Source of the DNA: Gracilariopsis chorda
Lineage: Eukaryota > Rhodophyta > Florideophyceae > Gracilariales > Gracilariaceae
Assembly: GCA_003194525.1 (NCBI GenBank)
Contig: NBIV01000036.1
Coordinates: forward strand, 1-64,000
Direction: 5' to 3'
DNA length: 64,000 nt
Each line of letters begins with the position of its first letter. Positions within the stretch are counted from its first letter, which is position 1. Both the position numbers and the translations under genes were made by a program. Positions 37,401-49,000 of this stretch are shown here, in pieces. The notes below the pieces were generated by a model that did not search any database, was not told the DNA's origin, and worked only from the letters and a program-made list of their open reading frames with translations.

Positions 37401-38217
37401 AGACGACAGCTGTCAATGCATTTCTAGGCTGGCGGAATTAGGAACGTTGGGATCTATGAGAATCCTTTAGTTTGTTCGTTCGTTGGACAGGTACAGGAAT
37501 TTGTTGAACAAGGTCCAACCGACGGCCGAACACATGTTAGATGTATCCCAAGAGCTGCTCACACATGATGTGACGATAAAATTAGCGTCTGAGCGAAGAA
37601 CCAACCCCGATCAGGCCAAAAGTGGTGACGCACGCGCACAAAACGCGGCGCTGTCAAAGAAAGAGTTCAGGCGTCTGGTTCATCTCGCGCACAACCGCCA
37701 GAAGAAGCCCATGGAGTTTTTCAAAATCAACGATGGGCGTATTTTGCGACTTGTCGTTCAGGGACACGAGCCACAACTAGGAACGTAGCTCTACTGTTCT
37801 CTCTGTGGGCAGAATCCTGGGGCAAAACGAGGCCACAGATATTCGTACAATTGTACAATCTGCGGGATTAATATGTGTCTGCTTGTACACTCAGGACTGC
37901 GAAAGACGTGCTGGAGTATGTGGCACTTGCAAAAGGAGCTTTTGTTGCGAATGATTCCGGAGAATATAACTACTTCCCATAGAAGTACGGAAAACTCCGG
38001 CACGGGAAGTAGTAGTCTGGAATCAAGGCGTGTGATGAGTAATAACAATGGCAGAAGAGCATCCTTTGAGCAAGGCGAAGACCGGAGCGACCCAGCTTCT
38101 GTAACGGAAGACAGAGTGGAAGCTGCGAGTGAAATACGCAGCAGAAACCATAATACGCGGATATCTGCTGCCAACTCGAGCATTACACCACCGGAAGATG
38201 AAAATACCTGGAGATAA
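34440..38217 (+). pseudogene. T1: piggyBac-like transposase with embedded nuclease domain, broken
   Basis: Segments in several frames encode one long protein. The first DDE acid is in ATLDDD (about 34680) and the second in VTADRGYG (34917). A linking region follows with a W-F-x-x-R-x-F-x-x-T-R-T pattern (about 35635) also present in T2. Next comes a PD-(D/E)XK site with SPDGV (about 35937), VEIK (about 36045) and a later Q-x-x-H (about 36175). The third DDE acid is in GASVDGAAQ (37316), followed by W..K and NAFLGW as in piggyBac. A C-terminal Cys/His zinc module (CSLCGQ...CTICG...CLLVH, about 37795-37925) and a polar tail complete it. All expected catalytic residues are present, but stops and frame changes occur, and a 797-bp solo LTR sits at 36379-37175. 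The N-terminal start and any terminal repeats were not found. Confidence 0.62.
36379..37175 (+). repeat. Solo LTR inserted in transposase T1
   Basis: It begins TGTAGTG, ends GCAACTCA (TG...CA) and is flanked by the perfect 5-bp duplication ATTGC (36374-36378, 37176-37180). A diverged inverted relative lies at 61780-62574. The start resembles that of the gypsy LTR at 7346 (TGTAGTGCAAT), which suggests a gypsy-type origin. The T1 reading phase before and after is the same when the 802 inserted bases are discounted. Confidence 0.85.
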
Positions 38218-38590
38218 ACTTGGGGTGCTTTTTCACGCGTGAGGAAAAGGAAGGCACCGGAATCTGCAGTGCAACAAGGACGCACTACTTGGAGGAGAAG
38301 AGAAAGTTAGGCGTAATGGATAGAGCCCTTGTAGCATGATAAATGAAGTTGTTCTAGTGATGGGTTCAACTATAAAAAGCTTGTTTTTGGCCTTTGTCAG
38401 CTTGCCCTGAACCCCCAATTTGAACGGCAAACTGTGGCCACAAGTTTTATTGAAAGACTCTGAAACTTGTACAATCCCAGCTGATGGCTTCGGGCTGAAT
38501 CTTATCTAATCAGATCCGAGATCGGGTTTGCTGCGCCGAACTACTTAACTGTCAAATGTAGTGAGACGTATACTGATCATAAAATTCTGG

Positions 38591-38776
38591 CATATCCCTG
38601 TTCCGGTAGGGTGACAAATTTGCGTCTCCCTTTTTTTGTGGTGCAATCGGGTGCACAGGTCGCACTGCACCCTGTCTGGGAGATTTAGCCTCATCCAGAG
38701 GTGAACGTCACCCAGACACTGGGGAGAGGTCACCTCAAGTGCGACCCAGTGATCCCCACCAGCACTATCTCGCCGC
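38591..38776 (+). repeat. T2 left terminal inverted repeat
   Basis: The outer end is CATATCCCTGTTCC and the inner end is CAGCACTATCTCGCCGC. It matches the reverse complement of 43288-43473 over its whole 186 bp. Confidence 0.85.
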
Positions 38777-38809
38777 GTGCGTTTATTTCTTTGAAAACTC
38801 AAGACTATT

Positions 38810-41800
38810 ATGTCGCGAGTTTCATTGAGCCCCTTAAGCATGGATAGAAACCCTGAAAGTTCTGCATCAGCATGTAATACACGCGATCCGCAATTGACAC
38901 CTTCCACTTGTATGATGAAGACAACGAACGCTCCTACTCGCTGGCTTCACAAGATCATGGCAACCAGAGCCATTGCTCCTCACCTGGTCTATCTAAGACA
39001 AATTTGACACCCCATCAAACAGTATTGTCTTCGATATGCCACATGACGCCAATTGAATCACCGCCTGCAAGTACTCTTCTCAGCACAGATATTGCGGCTC
39101 AATCTATATTGAAGAATTGTCCTGAAGGACAAAATTCATTAAGTCAGCAGCGACTTTTAGAACCTTCGTCTGATGGAGAAGAGAGTGATTACCTTTTGTT
39201 TTACAAGACAAAAATTCTGCAACACAGGAAAAAGAAGACGAACAATCATTGAATACAGATATGGACTCCTATATTTCGGAGCAAGAACTGCGCGAATTAG
39301 ATGCAGAAAATGCGATGAGCTACAGAACTGGTTTCAGTGGAGCTCCATCCAATGCAGCTGATGCACGACAAATTGCCGTTGAGGATATCTGGTCCTCTGT
39401 ATTCTGCAAAAATGTTGACACTATGATGGATGATAGCATTGATACACAAAGCTCTGCCGAAAAATCCAAAGATGGTGATAATGAAGGACGTGAGGAACGT
39501 GGAAGATCAAATGGGCTTACTGGCTGGGATTATAGTTCACCATTCCAACAAATTTCGATTGATATCAATGGAATCAACAAGATGCTTGGAAGAAGATTTG
39601 TGTCTGAAACTAATTCAATTCTGGAGAAAGTAGGAAATGACGCAAATCAGAAAGGTTCAAATGCATCTTCACGGCCGCAACGATATCACGATTAGATGCA
39701 TTTGATCTTTTTTTTCCCGAGCATGTACTTCTTAAAATTGTTTCTAATGTGAACAGAATACTGCGACTCAGAAGCCAAAAAGAAACCGACACTTTCGAGT
39801 TGAAGGGCGTGTTAGTCTTGCACATATTGGCTGCATCGTACAACTCTACAGTGGACACGATCACAAAGAAGAGGAATCACCAGTTCTTTTTCCAGATGAA
39901 CATCCCAAGCACTCGCTATTCTCAAATTTGGACAGCCCTATCATGCACACCGGACCAACGGCAGAGGGTTGAGAACGCAGATGGAGGTTGGTTTAATTAT
40001 CTGCAGCGTGCAAATGCTTTGATAACTGAACTGGAAGACGAATTGGCTTCAGTTAATCGTTTACTTTTGTATGTTCCTGGTGTTACTATTTTCAGTTTGG
40101 ACGATGATCATCAGAGGCTACGATCAAGGGCTGTTGCGCAAATGACCACTTTGTCTCAAGTCAATAATCCACAAAAGGCTCTTGGGCCTGTGAATAAAGC
40201 GATATGTTCCACTCTTACGCAAGTGTTTCTTGCCAGTCACTACTCACGGCAGGGAGAGGAAGTGGCCGACGTATGGGAACGATTGATTCGACTTATACAA
40301 GGCGTTCCCACTGTTGGGCCTGTGTGACCTATGTTGGACGGTATTTTTGCGTCTGAAAGAGGGTACAACTCCAAAGCGACGGTGGACTACATCAACGAGA
40401 GAGTAGGGGCCACAGGAATTGGGACACAAAACCGGAGCTTGGACTACCCCTTTGTGTTTGGGGGTGGCCCCATACGCAAGAAGCATAAAGGTAGGGTTGT
40501 CAGCCAACGAGGCTGTCGGGCAATATATAGCGCACGTCGAAAGCCTGGTACCATAGCTGGAAGAACTGTTGAAGCGATCGTATATCGCGAGAGTTTAGGT
40601 GGTCGTATTGCAGCTTTGTATCGTAACAATGACCGATTGTTTTCAGCCAACAGGTTCACATTGATTCCAAAGCCAGGTTATGAAACATCCAAGGGGGCAG
40701 TCGAGAGAGAAATCTTTCATTTCGTCTTTGAAGACTCTGTTTCTAAAGCAAGAGAATCTAGAAATTGTGAGTATGATGTCACGGACAGCTCTGCAAGGTT
40801 GAAAGTACGACGGGTTCTCTCCAATGTTGATGAAGTAACTTTGTTACAGTCTGAAGACCCCGGTTGGTTTCTTGGAAGAGCATTCCAGTTTACGTCCAGA
40901 ACAGCCCAAGCCTTCATTCGAGCTCTATGCGAGGACTACGAGAACAACGTAGAAGCTTTATCATTCTTGGTGTGTGGAAAAGAGGTCGACTATAGCCATG
41001 TATCGCTTCCGATCAGCGAGAAAGAGACTAAGGATTGCTTGGTATCGAAACTAATTTTAGTATGCCACTCTCTGAATATAGAAACGAAGACAGCGCCCAC
41101 TTCGGAACAGCAAGAACAGGCAATCAGTACAGTTATATTGGCCTCCGTTGAGAAACTTAAAAACCGGACAAAGAATAACATTTTATCACTTCTCAGCTCC
41201 GTGGGACACAGACAATTGCAAGCGCTTCGCAAATCTCAACTGATAGAAAAGGTAATGTTGCTCAAATTGGAGGTACAGGCTGGTACAACTCAGCTTAACA
41301 GCACCGTATCGCACACACCCAGCCCATTACAACGGAAGGAAGCGAAGATGCAAAAGTTGCTGAAGGCTCTGTACAGCGTTTCACTGACGTCATGGAAAAT
41401 GAAGCCTCTCGTGAGTAGCCCAGGAATGAGAGAAGGGAGTTTCAATGAGTCTCAGGTGCTAAAAGCAGTACCGTCTTTCTTTGCATCTAATGCTGTGAGC
41501 AATGGAAATGAACTCGAGATGTCGGAGGGTTCGCAAGAAGAGGTAAAATATAAAGTAGAGTGTATTCGAACGACAGGACTTATTTCTTCTCGCAGAGATC
41601 CAATGGTTTCAGACAGTCCAGACGCCGTCCTGTGCTTTACTGACAATGACGGAGAACAGCATGTTTGTGCAGTTGAAATCAAGACAATGACCTCGTTGAA
41701 CACCATTGACGCTTCAAAACAACGAATGCACGACCACTCTGCAGTTTCTCATCTCATGAACGTTGGCCAAAACGAGGCGAGTACAAAACTCTTTCACGAG

Positions 41801-42853
41801 CTTGTTCCGTCTACTGAGTACCGAATTCAGTGTTTGCATCATGCAGTATCGTTGAACCTTAAGCAGATAATGTTTGTGCAGGCAAAAGGAAGCAACTTGG
41901 GGATAGGAGGCGTAATCTATGCCAAGATTGTGCATTTCCATCACACATTGACAGCAATATGCAGTTATCTTCTAGCTGTTCTCCGAGTTGGGGTGGTTCT
42001 TTGGATTGGGAAGGACGCATCAAAAATTCCGAGCATGTACGATGTTCTCCTTCAGACCTCTCATGCTTCTGATCTGAATTCTTATGCTTCGTACTATAGT
42101 TTGAATCAGGCCTATCGTTCCCTTGCTCGCCGAAACAGCACACTGCCTCCCGCGCAGATTATTCGACCAACAGCGTTTGTCTACTGGAACTATTTGAAAG
42201 GGGGTGTGGATGAGTTGAGCTGAGCGATGACAACCATGTGCTACACTAAAGTTGGTGAAAGTCCAATTTTAAGCATTATAGAGCCTTTTGTTATATAAAA
42301 AAGTTCAAGATGGAGCCTTGTGCATCGGTTGTCTTTGGCAAGACATAAAGGTGTTCTTCCTCCCCAATATGATGCAAACAGTTCCAAAGGGTACAGAGAA
42401 ATGAGAAATATGGTTTCAAAAGGTGCGTCATTTCCAGACTACGTATGAAAGTTGGCAAACGAGTATGTCGAAATTCGAGAAGCTGAAAGCAGATTCTTAA
42501 GCTGTTCAAGTAACAATGGCAGGGTTGCTTTCTAACCTGGCTTTCGATTTATCCCGTTCATCGTCGAACCACTCTACAGTCGTAATAATCCTGTGATGTA
42601 CAACAATCTGCATCAGAAACAACGAAGATTGGGAAACAAAGAACTGCACTTGAAGGTCAACGGAAAGCAAACATATTGCTCACTGTGTTCTTACAGTTGC
42701 ACAATCACGAAGAACGGGAAGAAACTGCAAAAGAGAGGAGGAGCACGGCAAAAGCAATGCTTTAGTCTTTGCAGGCAAGCTCTTTGCACAAAATGCGGGG
42801 ACAAATGGCATACGGAGGAAGTTTTTAGAACGCGCGCAAATTTCTGCAGGTGA
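38810..42853 (+). pseudogene. T2 transposase: piggyBac-like DDE with PD-(D/E)XK insertion
   Basis: A polar, acidic N-terminus (38810-39690, three frames) leads into the piggyBac-like start FDLFFPEHVLLKI (about 39700). The first DDE acid lies in FSLDDDHQ (about 40100). The second-acid block reads ASERGYNS (40355), Glu where T1 has Asp. The long frame 40331-42223 then holds the linker and a PD-(D/E)XK site: NESQVL (about residue 372), SPDAV (429-433), VEIK (448-451) and Y-R-x-Q (497-500). It ends in the third-acid block YLKGGVDELS (Asp at 42209). A Cys/His module (CSLC...CFSLC...CTKCGDKWH) follows at about 42675-42815. Two in-frame TGA codons (40325, 42221) and several frame changes make it inactive. 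The PD-(D/E)XK part most resembles the YqaJ/lambda-exonuclease-like group by motif spacing; that is inference. Confidence 0.66.
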
Positions 42854-43287
42854 GCTGCAAAAGCTGCAAAGTCAGGAAGTATAATGCGTTGTACGACGCT
42901 TACTGTTCGTGTGTTGGAAACCTTTTCCGCAATTGAGTGCATCACAGGTAAAGGTCATGAAAAGAGTTTGTAGTACGTGTAATGCTGTTTTGCGTGCATT
43001 ATCATCACTTATGTTTACGACTTACACGAGGTTGTGAACAAAAATGCTGACAAGCCGTGATATGCTTGGTGTTTGTGTAGCAATAGTTTGCTTTTGTATA
43101 AGCTCTTTCAAATGAGAAGGTAGTGCGGAGAGACACTAACGCTGTTTACCATCAGTTATCTTTTGCTTTGATTGATGGAGAAAAATGTCAAGCGCGCAAG
43201 GGAGTATCTGCAGGAGATTAAAACGTTGGCAAGAAAGCCGCTGAGAAGGAGGAAGGCTTAAGTTAGGAAGAGAGCATCAAAAGCATT

Positions 43288-43473
43288 GCGGCAAGATAGT
43301 GCTGGTGGGGATCACTGGGTCGCACTTGAGGTGACCTCTCCCCGGTGTCTGGGTGACGTTCACCTCTGGATGAGGCGAAATCTCCGAGACAGGGTTCAGT
43401 GCGACCTGTGCACCCGATTGCACCCCAAAAAAAGGGAGACGCAAATTTGTCACCCTACGGGAACGGGGATATG
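43288..43473 (-). repeat. T2 right terminal inverted repeat
   Basis: Reverse complement of the left repeat, 186 bp, outer end GGGGATATG. The conserved inner end is GCGGCAAGATAGTGCTG. Confidence 0.85.
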
Positions 43474-44085
43474 AGATGCTTTGTTGCAGACTGGCGACTA
43501 CGCTCTGCTCACCACGGAACAGTACTGGTTTGTTGCTTTTCTTTTTTCGTGGACTGCAGGCAGGTAATCACAGCAGACTGAGATGATGGTATGAATGATG
43601 TTGATAGTGAAGGTGTTGGTGATAATGATATTTGTTGAGGATGACGACAAGGATGTCATGTGAATGAGAAAAGATGATGCCGGGTGTTTCCTGAAGAGAA
43701 AGATAGGAACTCTCTTCAAACCTGCGTTTGTAGTAGGTTGGTTCCGACCCCAACGCTACTCGTCGCGGATCTCAAATGGTAACTAGTGAGACACCTACGG
43801 GACCTAATACTTTCTTCGTATCATATGTAGCCCAGTGAGTGTAGCACGGCTACTGGTTTGTAGTTCGTGGCCACGGTATAAGAGTAAGTATTATAGGTTG
43901 TCGGGGTTCTTAGCAAACTCCCGCGCCACGAGGAATTAATGTATGCGTGTTCGTAAAAGGGAGAGAGAGAGAGAGAAGGTACCAACGGTACCCGTAGAAG
44001 AGAGAGAGAGGTCGTATTCATTGCAATGTTCAATTATGTTAGTTATCATGCGTCAAGTTGTTTCCGAAATCTCCTAACACATCTT
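43474..44085. other. Spacer with GA microsatellites before the host gene island
   Basis: No gene is seen. (GA)n runs lie at 43960-43976 and 43999-44011, separated by a pair of GGTACC sites, and a run of short ATG/GAT-rich sequence is at about 43580-43670. It includes the 3' flank of the folate gene that ends at 44086. Confidence 0.5.
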
Positions 44086-45186
44086 TTACTCATCGCCATT
44101 CTGTTGCTTACAAGCTCGCAGTGTGTTTGACAACAACATGGCAATAGTCATCGGACCAACCCCACCAGGAACGGGCGTTATGTAAGATGCCACATCTGCA
44201 GCACGTTCGTAGTCAACATCACCAACCAGCCGATATCCTTTCGTCTTCGTGGCATCTTCCACAGCGTTAATCCCTACGTCGATCACAACAGCCCCCGGCT
44301 TCAACCATTCTGCCTTAACAAACTGTGCGCGTCCGCACGCCGCAATCACGATATCTGCCTCTTGAACTTTCTCTTTCGTATCTATTGTTCGCGAGTGGCA
44401 GATCGTTACTGTTGCGTTCCGATGCATGAGTAACATGGCCACCGGCAGGCCGACAATATTGCTACGTCCAATAACCACTGCACTTTTCCCTTCAATTTCA
44501 ATACCATACCTATCTAGAAGTTCTACGCAACCCTTCGGTGTGCATGGGATAAACAAGGGCGGTCTCCGTCCACTCATACAGAGTCTGCCAATGTTCAAGG
44601 GATGAAACCCGTCCACATCCTTTTCCAGTTTGATTCGATCAAGCAAGCGCTCACTATCAATATGGTCGGGGAGCGGGAGCTGTACAAGAATCCCGTGTAC
44701 ATCGTTGCGGGAATTAAGTTCGTCGACAATCTCTTCAAGTTCCTCTTGTGTGCAGTCTCCGGGTAGCTCAAATCCAAAAGACTGTATTCCCACTTCGTCG
44801 CACGCCCTTCGTTTTGATCTAACATACGTCTGCGAATCCTTGCGATCGCCTACGATAACGACAGCCAAACCCGGGCGACTACTTTCCCCTTTCGCTTCCA
44901 CCATTTTTGCTATCTCCGCAGCTACCTCTTTTCGTATGGTGGCTGCTGTAAGCTTTCCGTCTAACTTCTTCGCAACCGCTCTTGGGCTTGCTGTCGCAGA
45001 TATGGGAGGTGTCCTTGGTATTGGATGCCGAGTTCCCCATACATTAGCATGGTCGGCGATGCGCATCTCCTCAGAGGCAAGAAAAGAAGACGTGCGGCTA
45101 GAGCATATTCCTCGAACAAAACCTCGAACAGCAGCTCTGCCCGCTGTGGGCGACAAAACAAAACACTGTGCAGCTGATCGCTTCAT
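44086..45186 (-). CDS. folD: Bifunctional methylenetetrahydrofolate dehydrogenase/cyclohydrolase
   Basis: An intronless 366-residue protein that interconverts 5,10-methylene-, methenyl- and 10-formyl-tetrahydrofolate in one-carbon metabolism. The catalytic domain starts near residue 73. Tyr121 and Lys125 lie in YVRSK, the family's catalytic pair; VQLPLP (Gln169) and DVDGF (Asp192) form the folate site; GRSNIVGLPVAML (240-252) is the nucleotide-binding loop; and ITPVPGGVGPMT (336-347) closes the C-terminal signature. All key residues are present. The 70 residues before the domain are rich in Arg, Ser and Ala with few acids at the start, as in a mitochondrial (less likely plastid) targeting peptide. 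The ATG used is the first in frame and keeps that peptide. The gene lies head-behind the leucyl-tRNA synthetase gene on the same strand. Confidence 0.97.
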   Translation of the reverse strand: MKRSAAQCFVLSPTAGRAAVRGFVRGICSSRTSSFLASEEMRIADHANVWGTRHPIPRTPPISATASPRAVAKKLDGKLTAATIRKEVAAEIAKMVEAKGESSRPGLAVVIVGDRKDSQTYVRSKRRACDEVGIQSFGFELPGDCTQEELEEIVDELNSRNDVHGILVQLPLPDHIDSERLLDRIKLEKDVDGFHPLNIGRLCMSGRRPPLFIPCTPKGCVELLDRYGIEIEGKSAVVIGRSNIVGLPVAMLLMHRNATVTICHSRTIDTKEKVQEADIVIAACGRAQFVKAEWLKPGAVVIDVGINAVEDATKTKGYRLVGDVDYERAADVASYITPVPGGVGPMTIAMLLSNTLRACKQQNGDE

Positions 45187-45509
45187 CCTCTTTGCTTCTT
45201 GACAAGCCCTGAATCTCTGTTGACTGAGAAGAAATTTATCTCTGCTGAATGGAATCAGTCCTTACGGCGATGTTGGCACCAAACACGGGAGCGAATAAGC
45301 GGGAGAGCAGTCTTCCGCAAGAGATCAAGGGATCTATGCGACCCAGGTCTTCGAATGTGACGGCATACGATAGGAATGAAATGCAAAGTTACCGTCGGTA
45401 TCTGTCTCAGATATCTGAAGGGGCCAATAAACAGACAAATATTTTGATCCCTTTTGTGCTCGTTTGAACGTGAAGGGTGTGATTTGTTGGGGTTGTAGAG
45501 CTACGAAAA

Positions 45510-45664
45510 GGGCGGTGCAAGCCAACAACCGCTGCTGGCGTGCACCGCCCTCTTTATATCTTGCTGCTCTCAAACAGCAATCCGAATCTTTTTTTTCTGT
45601 ACGGAGTAAACCTCGAACAACTGCTAAAGAACAACTTCTTGAGAAGATGTTCGAGGTTTATTCC
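45510..45664. other. Two strong hairpins in the gap between two minus-strand genes
   Basis: Hairpin 1 (45510-45550) pairs GGGCGGTGCA with TGCACCGCCC, plus an inner GCCA/TGGC. Hairpin 2 has 17-nt arms at 45603-45619 and 45648-45664 with one mismatch (GGAGTAAACCTCGAACA). They lie upstream of the folate gene start (45186) and downstream of the synthetase stop (46022). They may be a structured RNA or 3'-end signal, but no known RNA family is recognised. Small frames across the region are not taken as genes. Confidence 0.5.
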
Positions 45665-46021
45665 ACATAGATAGCCTTAGACGGTAGAGCTGCATTCGAA
45701 AAGTGTCATTCTTGGACACAAAACAACTTGTCCCTCGTTCAAGGGTGTAAGAATAAGCACCAGGTCCAAAGGTGGCTAACCTCTGAGAGCGGTTGGCATC
45801 GAGTTTGTGTTGCAACTCAATGAACCGATCTAAACGTATTAGCTACAAATGTAGATTACTTTAGTTAGGAGACGTAAGGCTTATGGAAGCAACTCATCTT
45901 CTTAATCGCTCGAGTGTGCGCAGCATATATTCAGAACACGACAAGGGAGAAGAGGAGAGTGCGTTAGGGATTGACAAAGATTGGGTTTAGTTGATTGCTG
46001 AAGTCGTTAGTTATCATCACG

Positions 46022-49000
46022 TTACTCAAGAATAAATGCTGGAGTGCCTGGTACTGCATCAGCTGAGGATGTGCTGTTTGGGCATTCGCGAGCATTAGCT
46101 GCGATCACGTCAGAGATACCGAAAGATGAAAGCTGGGATTTCACCAGATCGAGGTTTTCCGACAGCACTGCCGTTTCGTCAAACTTCAGAGTTCGATCCA
46201 GTGCACTAGACCCGCCAAGCTCGACCTCTTTCCTGACCATTGCGAGGAATGGCATCAGCTTCTTGTTCTTTTTCTGATCCTTTGGCAGGGACGAGACAAC
46301 ACGTTTGGGGGTGTCAGAAGGATATTTCCACCACGCTTTCTCATCTTTTGGATTCTCTTGTTTGGACATATGCCATGCTTCTTCGTCAAAGTTTTCTCTC
46401 AGGAAATCGATTACAATCTGCTGCCACCGTGGAGCATCATCGCAGACGTATATCGTGACCTTTGATGGCTTTTTCTGAGGGACTGCGTTCTTCTTTTTCT
46501 TGGCTGGCTTGAGGATTCCAAGCCTGATTCTTGATAAAGTATCATTGATATACGCATCTCCTGCTAGAAGGGCTTCATCTGGTTCATCAGTAGCAGGCCA
46601 CTGAACTTGCATGACGGATTCACCCATAGAAACTCCATCTCGTTTTGTCAGAATAGGTTCAATAAGACTCCAAAGATGCTCAGAAGTATGTGGGCATATG
46701 GGCGCAATTGCAACAGTTTGAAAGAGAACAAATTGGAGGAATACATCTCGATGCATTCTTGGTAGAGTTGAAGCAGCACGAGATGATTTGTCAGCACCAA
46801 CAAACTCGCGATACTTACCGAGATCGTTCATGATCTCGAAGAAACCGGTCTTGACAACCTCTCGGAACATGGCTTGTTCGTATGCAGCTTCCGTGAGTCG
46901 AAGCTGTCGATTCAGCTGATTCATGAAAACTCGATCGGCAAACCTTGTTAACGGTCCAGTCACCATCTTATCAATGATCTCCATTGCTTCTTCAACAAAA
47001 TCAACAAGGGTCCACAACTTGAGGATTGTTTCGTCCGCTGTCTTCATCGCTACATTAGCGTCTTCTACAGTATCGGAAGCGTCGGCTAAAGCAAACCGGA
47101 CACCGTCCGCAGTGTACTGGGCAATAGCGTCACGAAGCGTCAAGAAGTTCCCCGTGCTCTTTGACATCTTCTCTGCGTTCAGGAGTGCATGTCCATTCAC
47201 TCTGATTCCTTGCGGCCAGTGCTCTTCGGGGAATATGGCTACGTGGTTGTACAGGAAGAAAGTGAGATGGTTTCCAATCAAGTCCTTCCCTGAGACGCGC
47301 AGATCCACCGGATACCAGTACAGGAATTCTTGGCGCATTTTCTTCAGAACTGTCGCATCGATGGACCCGAAGTCTGACGCACTCCCCTCACCTAGCATTA
47401 TGAAGTCCCATACTTTGTCGTTCATATCCGCAGGAGAAATTCCAGCCGGTCCTGCCTTGTGCCCATCCAGATTATCCGCGCCGCCTTGCAGCAGGTGCGC
47501 AACTGTGTAGAACGCCATATATATCGTGGAATCAGAAAGAGACTCAATGAGCCAGTTTTCATCCCAAGGTAATTTTGTTCCCAGTCCAAACTGTCGGGAA
47601 CACGCCCATTCTCTCAGCCATTCAAGCACAGCCTCGAATCCATGCCGCGTCTCGTCGGCATAGACATTCATATTGTCCAAACACTTGCGAACTTGACTCC
47701 TCCACTCAGGTTCTCCGTACTCAAGGTACCATTGGTCACAGAGCGCAACCACACACTCATCGCCGCTACGACTCATCACCTTCTTCTCTGGCTCAGAATA
47801 TGATCGACCCATTCCCGTGTTAATAAGATGCTCCCTAATCTTGGTCTTGGCTTTCATAACAGGCTCTCCAGCCATTTCCCCCACCTGAAGAACACCATTA
47901 TAAAAGCCCGCCTTGTAAACCTCTTCTTTCGCGCGGCCGAGGACATCTTTATCATTCTGGCTGCGGATCTTGTGTCTCTTGCACGCTTCTACAGCCGCAA
48001 GATTTCCAAAACCAGGGGTTTCAATAATAGGAATCGGCTCAAACGGAAGAACCCATTCATCTTTGAGGTCAAACTTGGCTCGAAGAGCATCTTTTTCCTT
48101 CAGATCCATAAGACCCCTATAGTCATCCGGCGCATCACTTGGAACTGATGTTACAATTCCAGTTCCTTTCACCATGCTAACAGTCAGTAGCGGTAGCACA
48201 AAGATTTCTTCATATTGCGCCAGGGGCGCTTTCACTGGCAGGCCGATTAGGTCGGAACCTTTCAGGGTGCATAGCTCACTAGTCTTTCCAAACTCTTCAA
48301 AAAAGTCTTGGTAAGCCATGTTCCTGCCGGAATGAGGTGACGCTATGTATATCTCTCCGTTAGAGAGCTGATACGCTGTGTAATCTCCACTAGGAAGAAC
48401 CCAGCAATTGGTTTGTCCGTACATAGTTTCAGGTCGCAGAGTAGCAGCAGGCAAGAAGACATCCTTGTGTGCGAAAAGTTGAGCCACATTTGGAATGTCA
48501 GGGAGCTTGAGAAGTTTCATCTTGATGAGAGTGTATTCTTGTGGTTGCACACCTTCCCCTGACGCTCTGTCGTGATCCGCACATGGCTGCGAATCAATTG
48601 GAGAATAGACTGCATTTCGCTTTCCAAACTTGATCTTATTAAGCTGACGCAGCTTATTGAATTGCCATCGGATGAAAGAATCGTAATACGGATTTACTTC
48701 GGTAGTGATAAATGAGCGGCGCCAGTCGGCCTTGAGTCCAAAGTTAGAAAGATCGATAACGTTTTGGTGTGGAAAGTACTTGAGCCATTCCAGGGCATCA
48801 GCAAACTTGGGAATCATCTGTTCATCGATTCCATTTTCTTTCAAGATATCCCATTGATAGGTTTGTTTGCTAGCCTTGCTGGCGACTTTTCCTTTCTTCG
48901 CCTTCGCCTTGTCGGCGCTGACATTCTCTTCCCGGACATGGTCGTCGTCAGAGGGAAACACAGGAGGGCATCCGTATGTGTCGATTTCTTTGGCAAGCTT

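Larger units (their letters stand above)
38591..43473 (+). mobile_element. T2: DNA transposon with 186-bp terminal inverted repeats
   Basis: A 4883-bp unit bounded by 186-bp inverted repeats with roughly ten mismatches. Inside, the coding strand starts at an ATG 34 bp from the left repeat and ends with a zinc-binding module about 430 bp before the right repeat. The transposase content is described in its own entry. No TTAA duplication, the usual piggyBac target, flanks the repeats, and I see no other convincing short target duplication, so either the true ends differ slightly or the family uses another target. Confidence 0.7.

Noticed and set aside
44630-45202. 190-codon plus-strand frame opposite the folate gene
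   Set aside because: Shadow of the FolD coding strand, with low-complexity Ser-rich translation.
45510-45664. H/ACA snoRNA made of the two hairpins
   Set aside because: An ACA follows the second hairpin, but the hinge between them is about 50 nt and no H box is clear.
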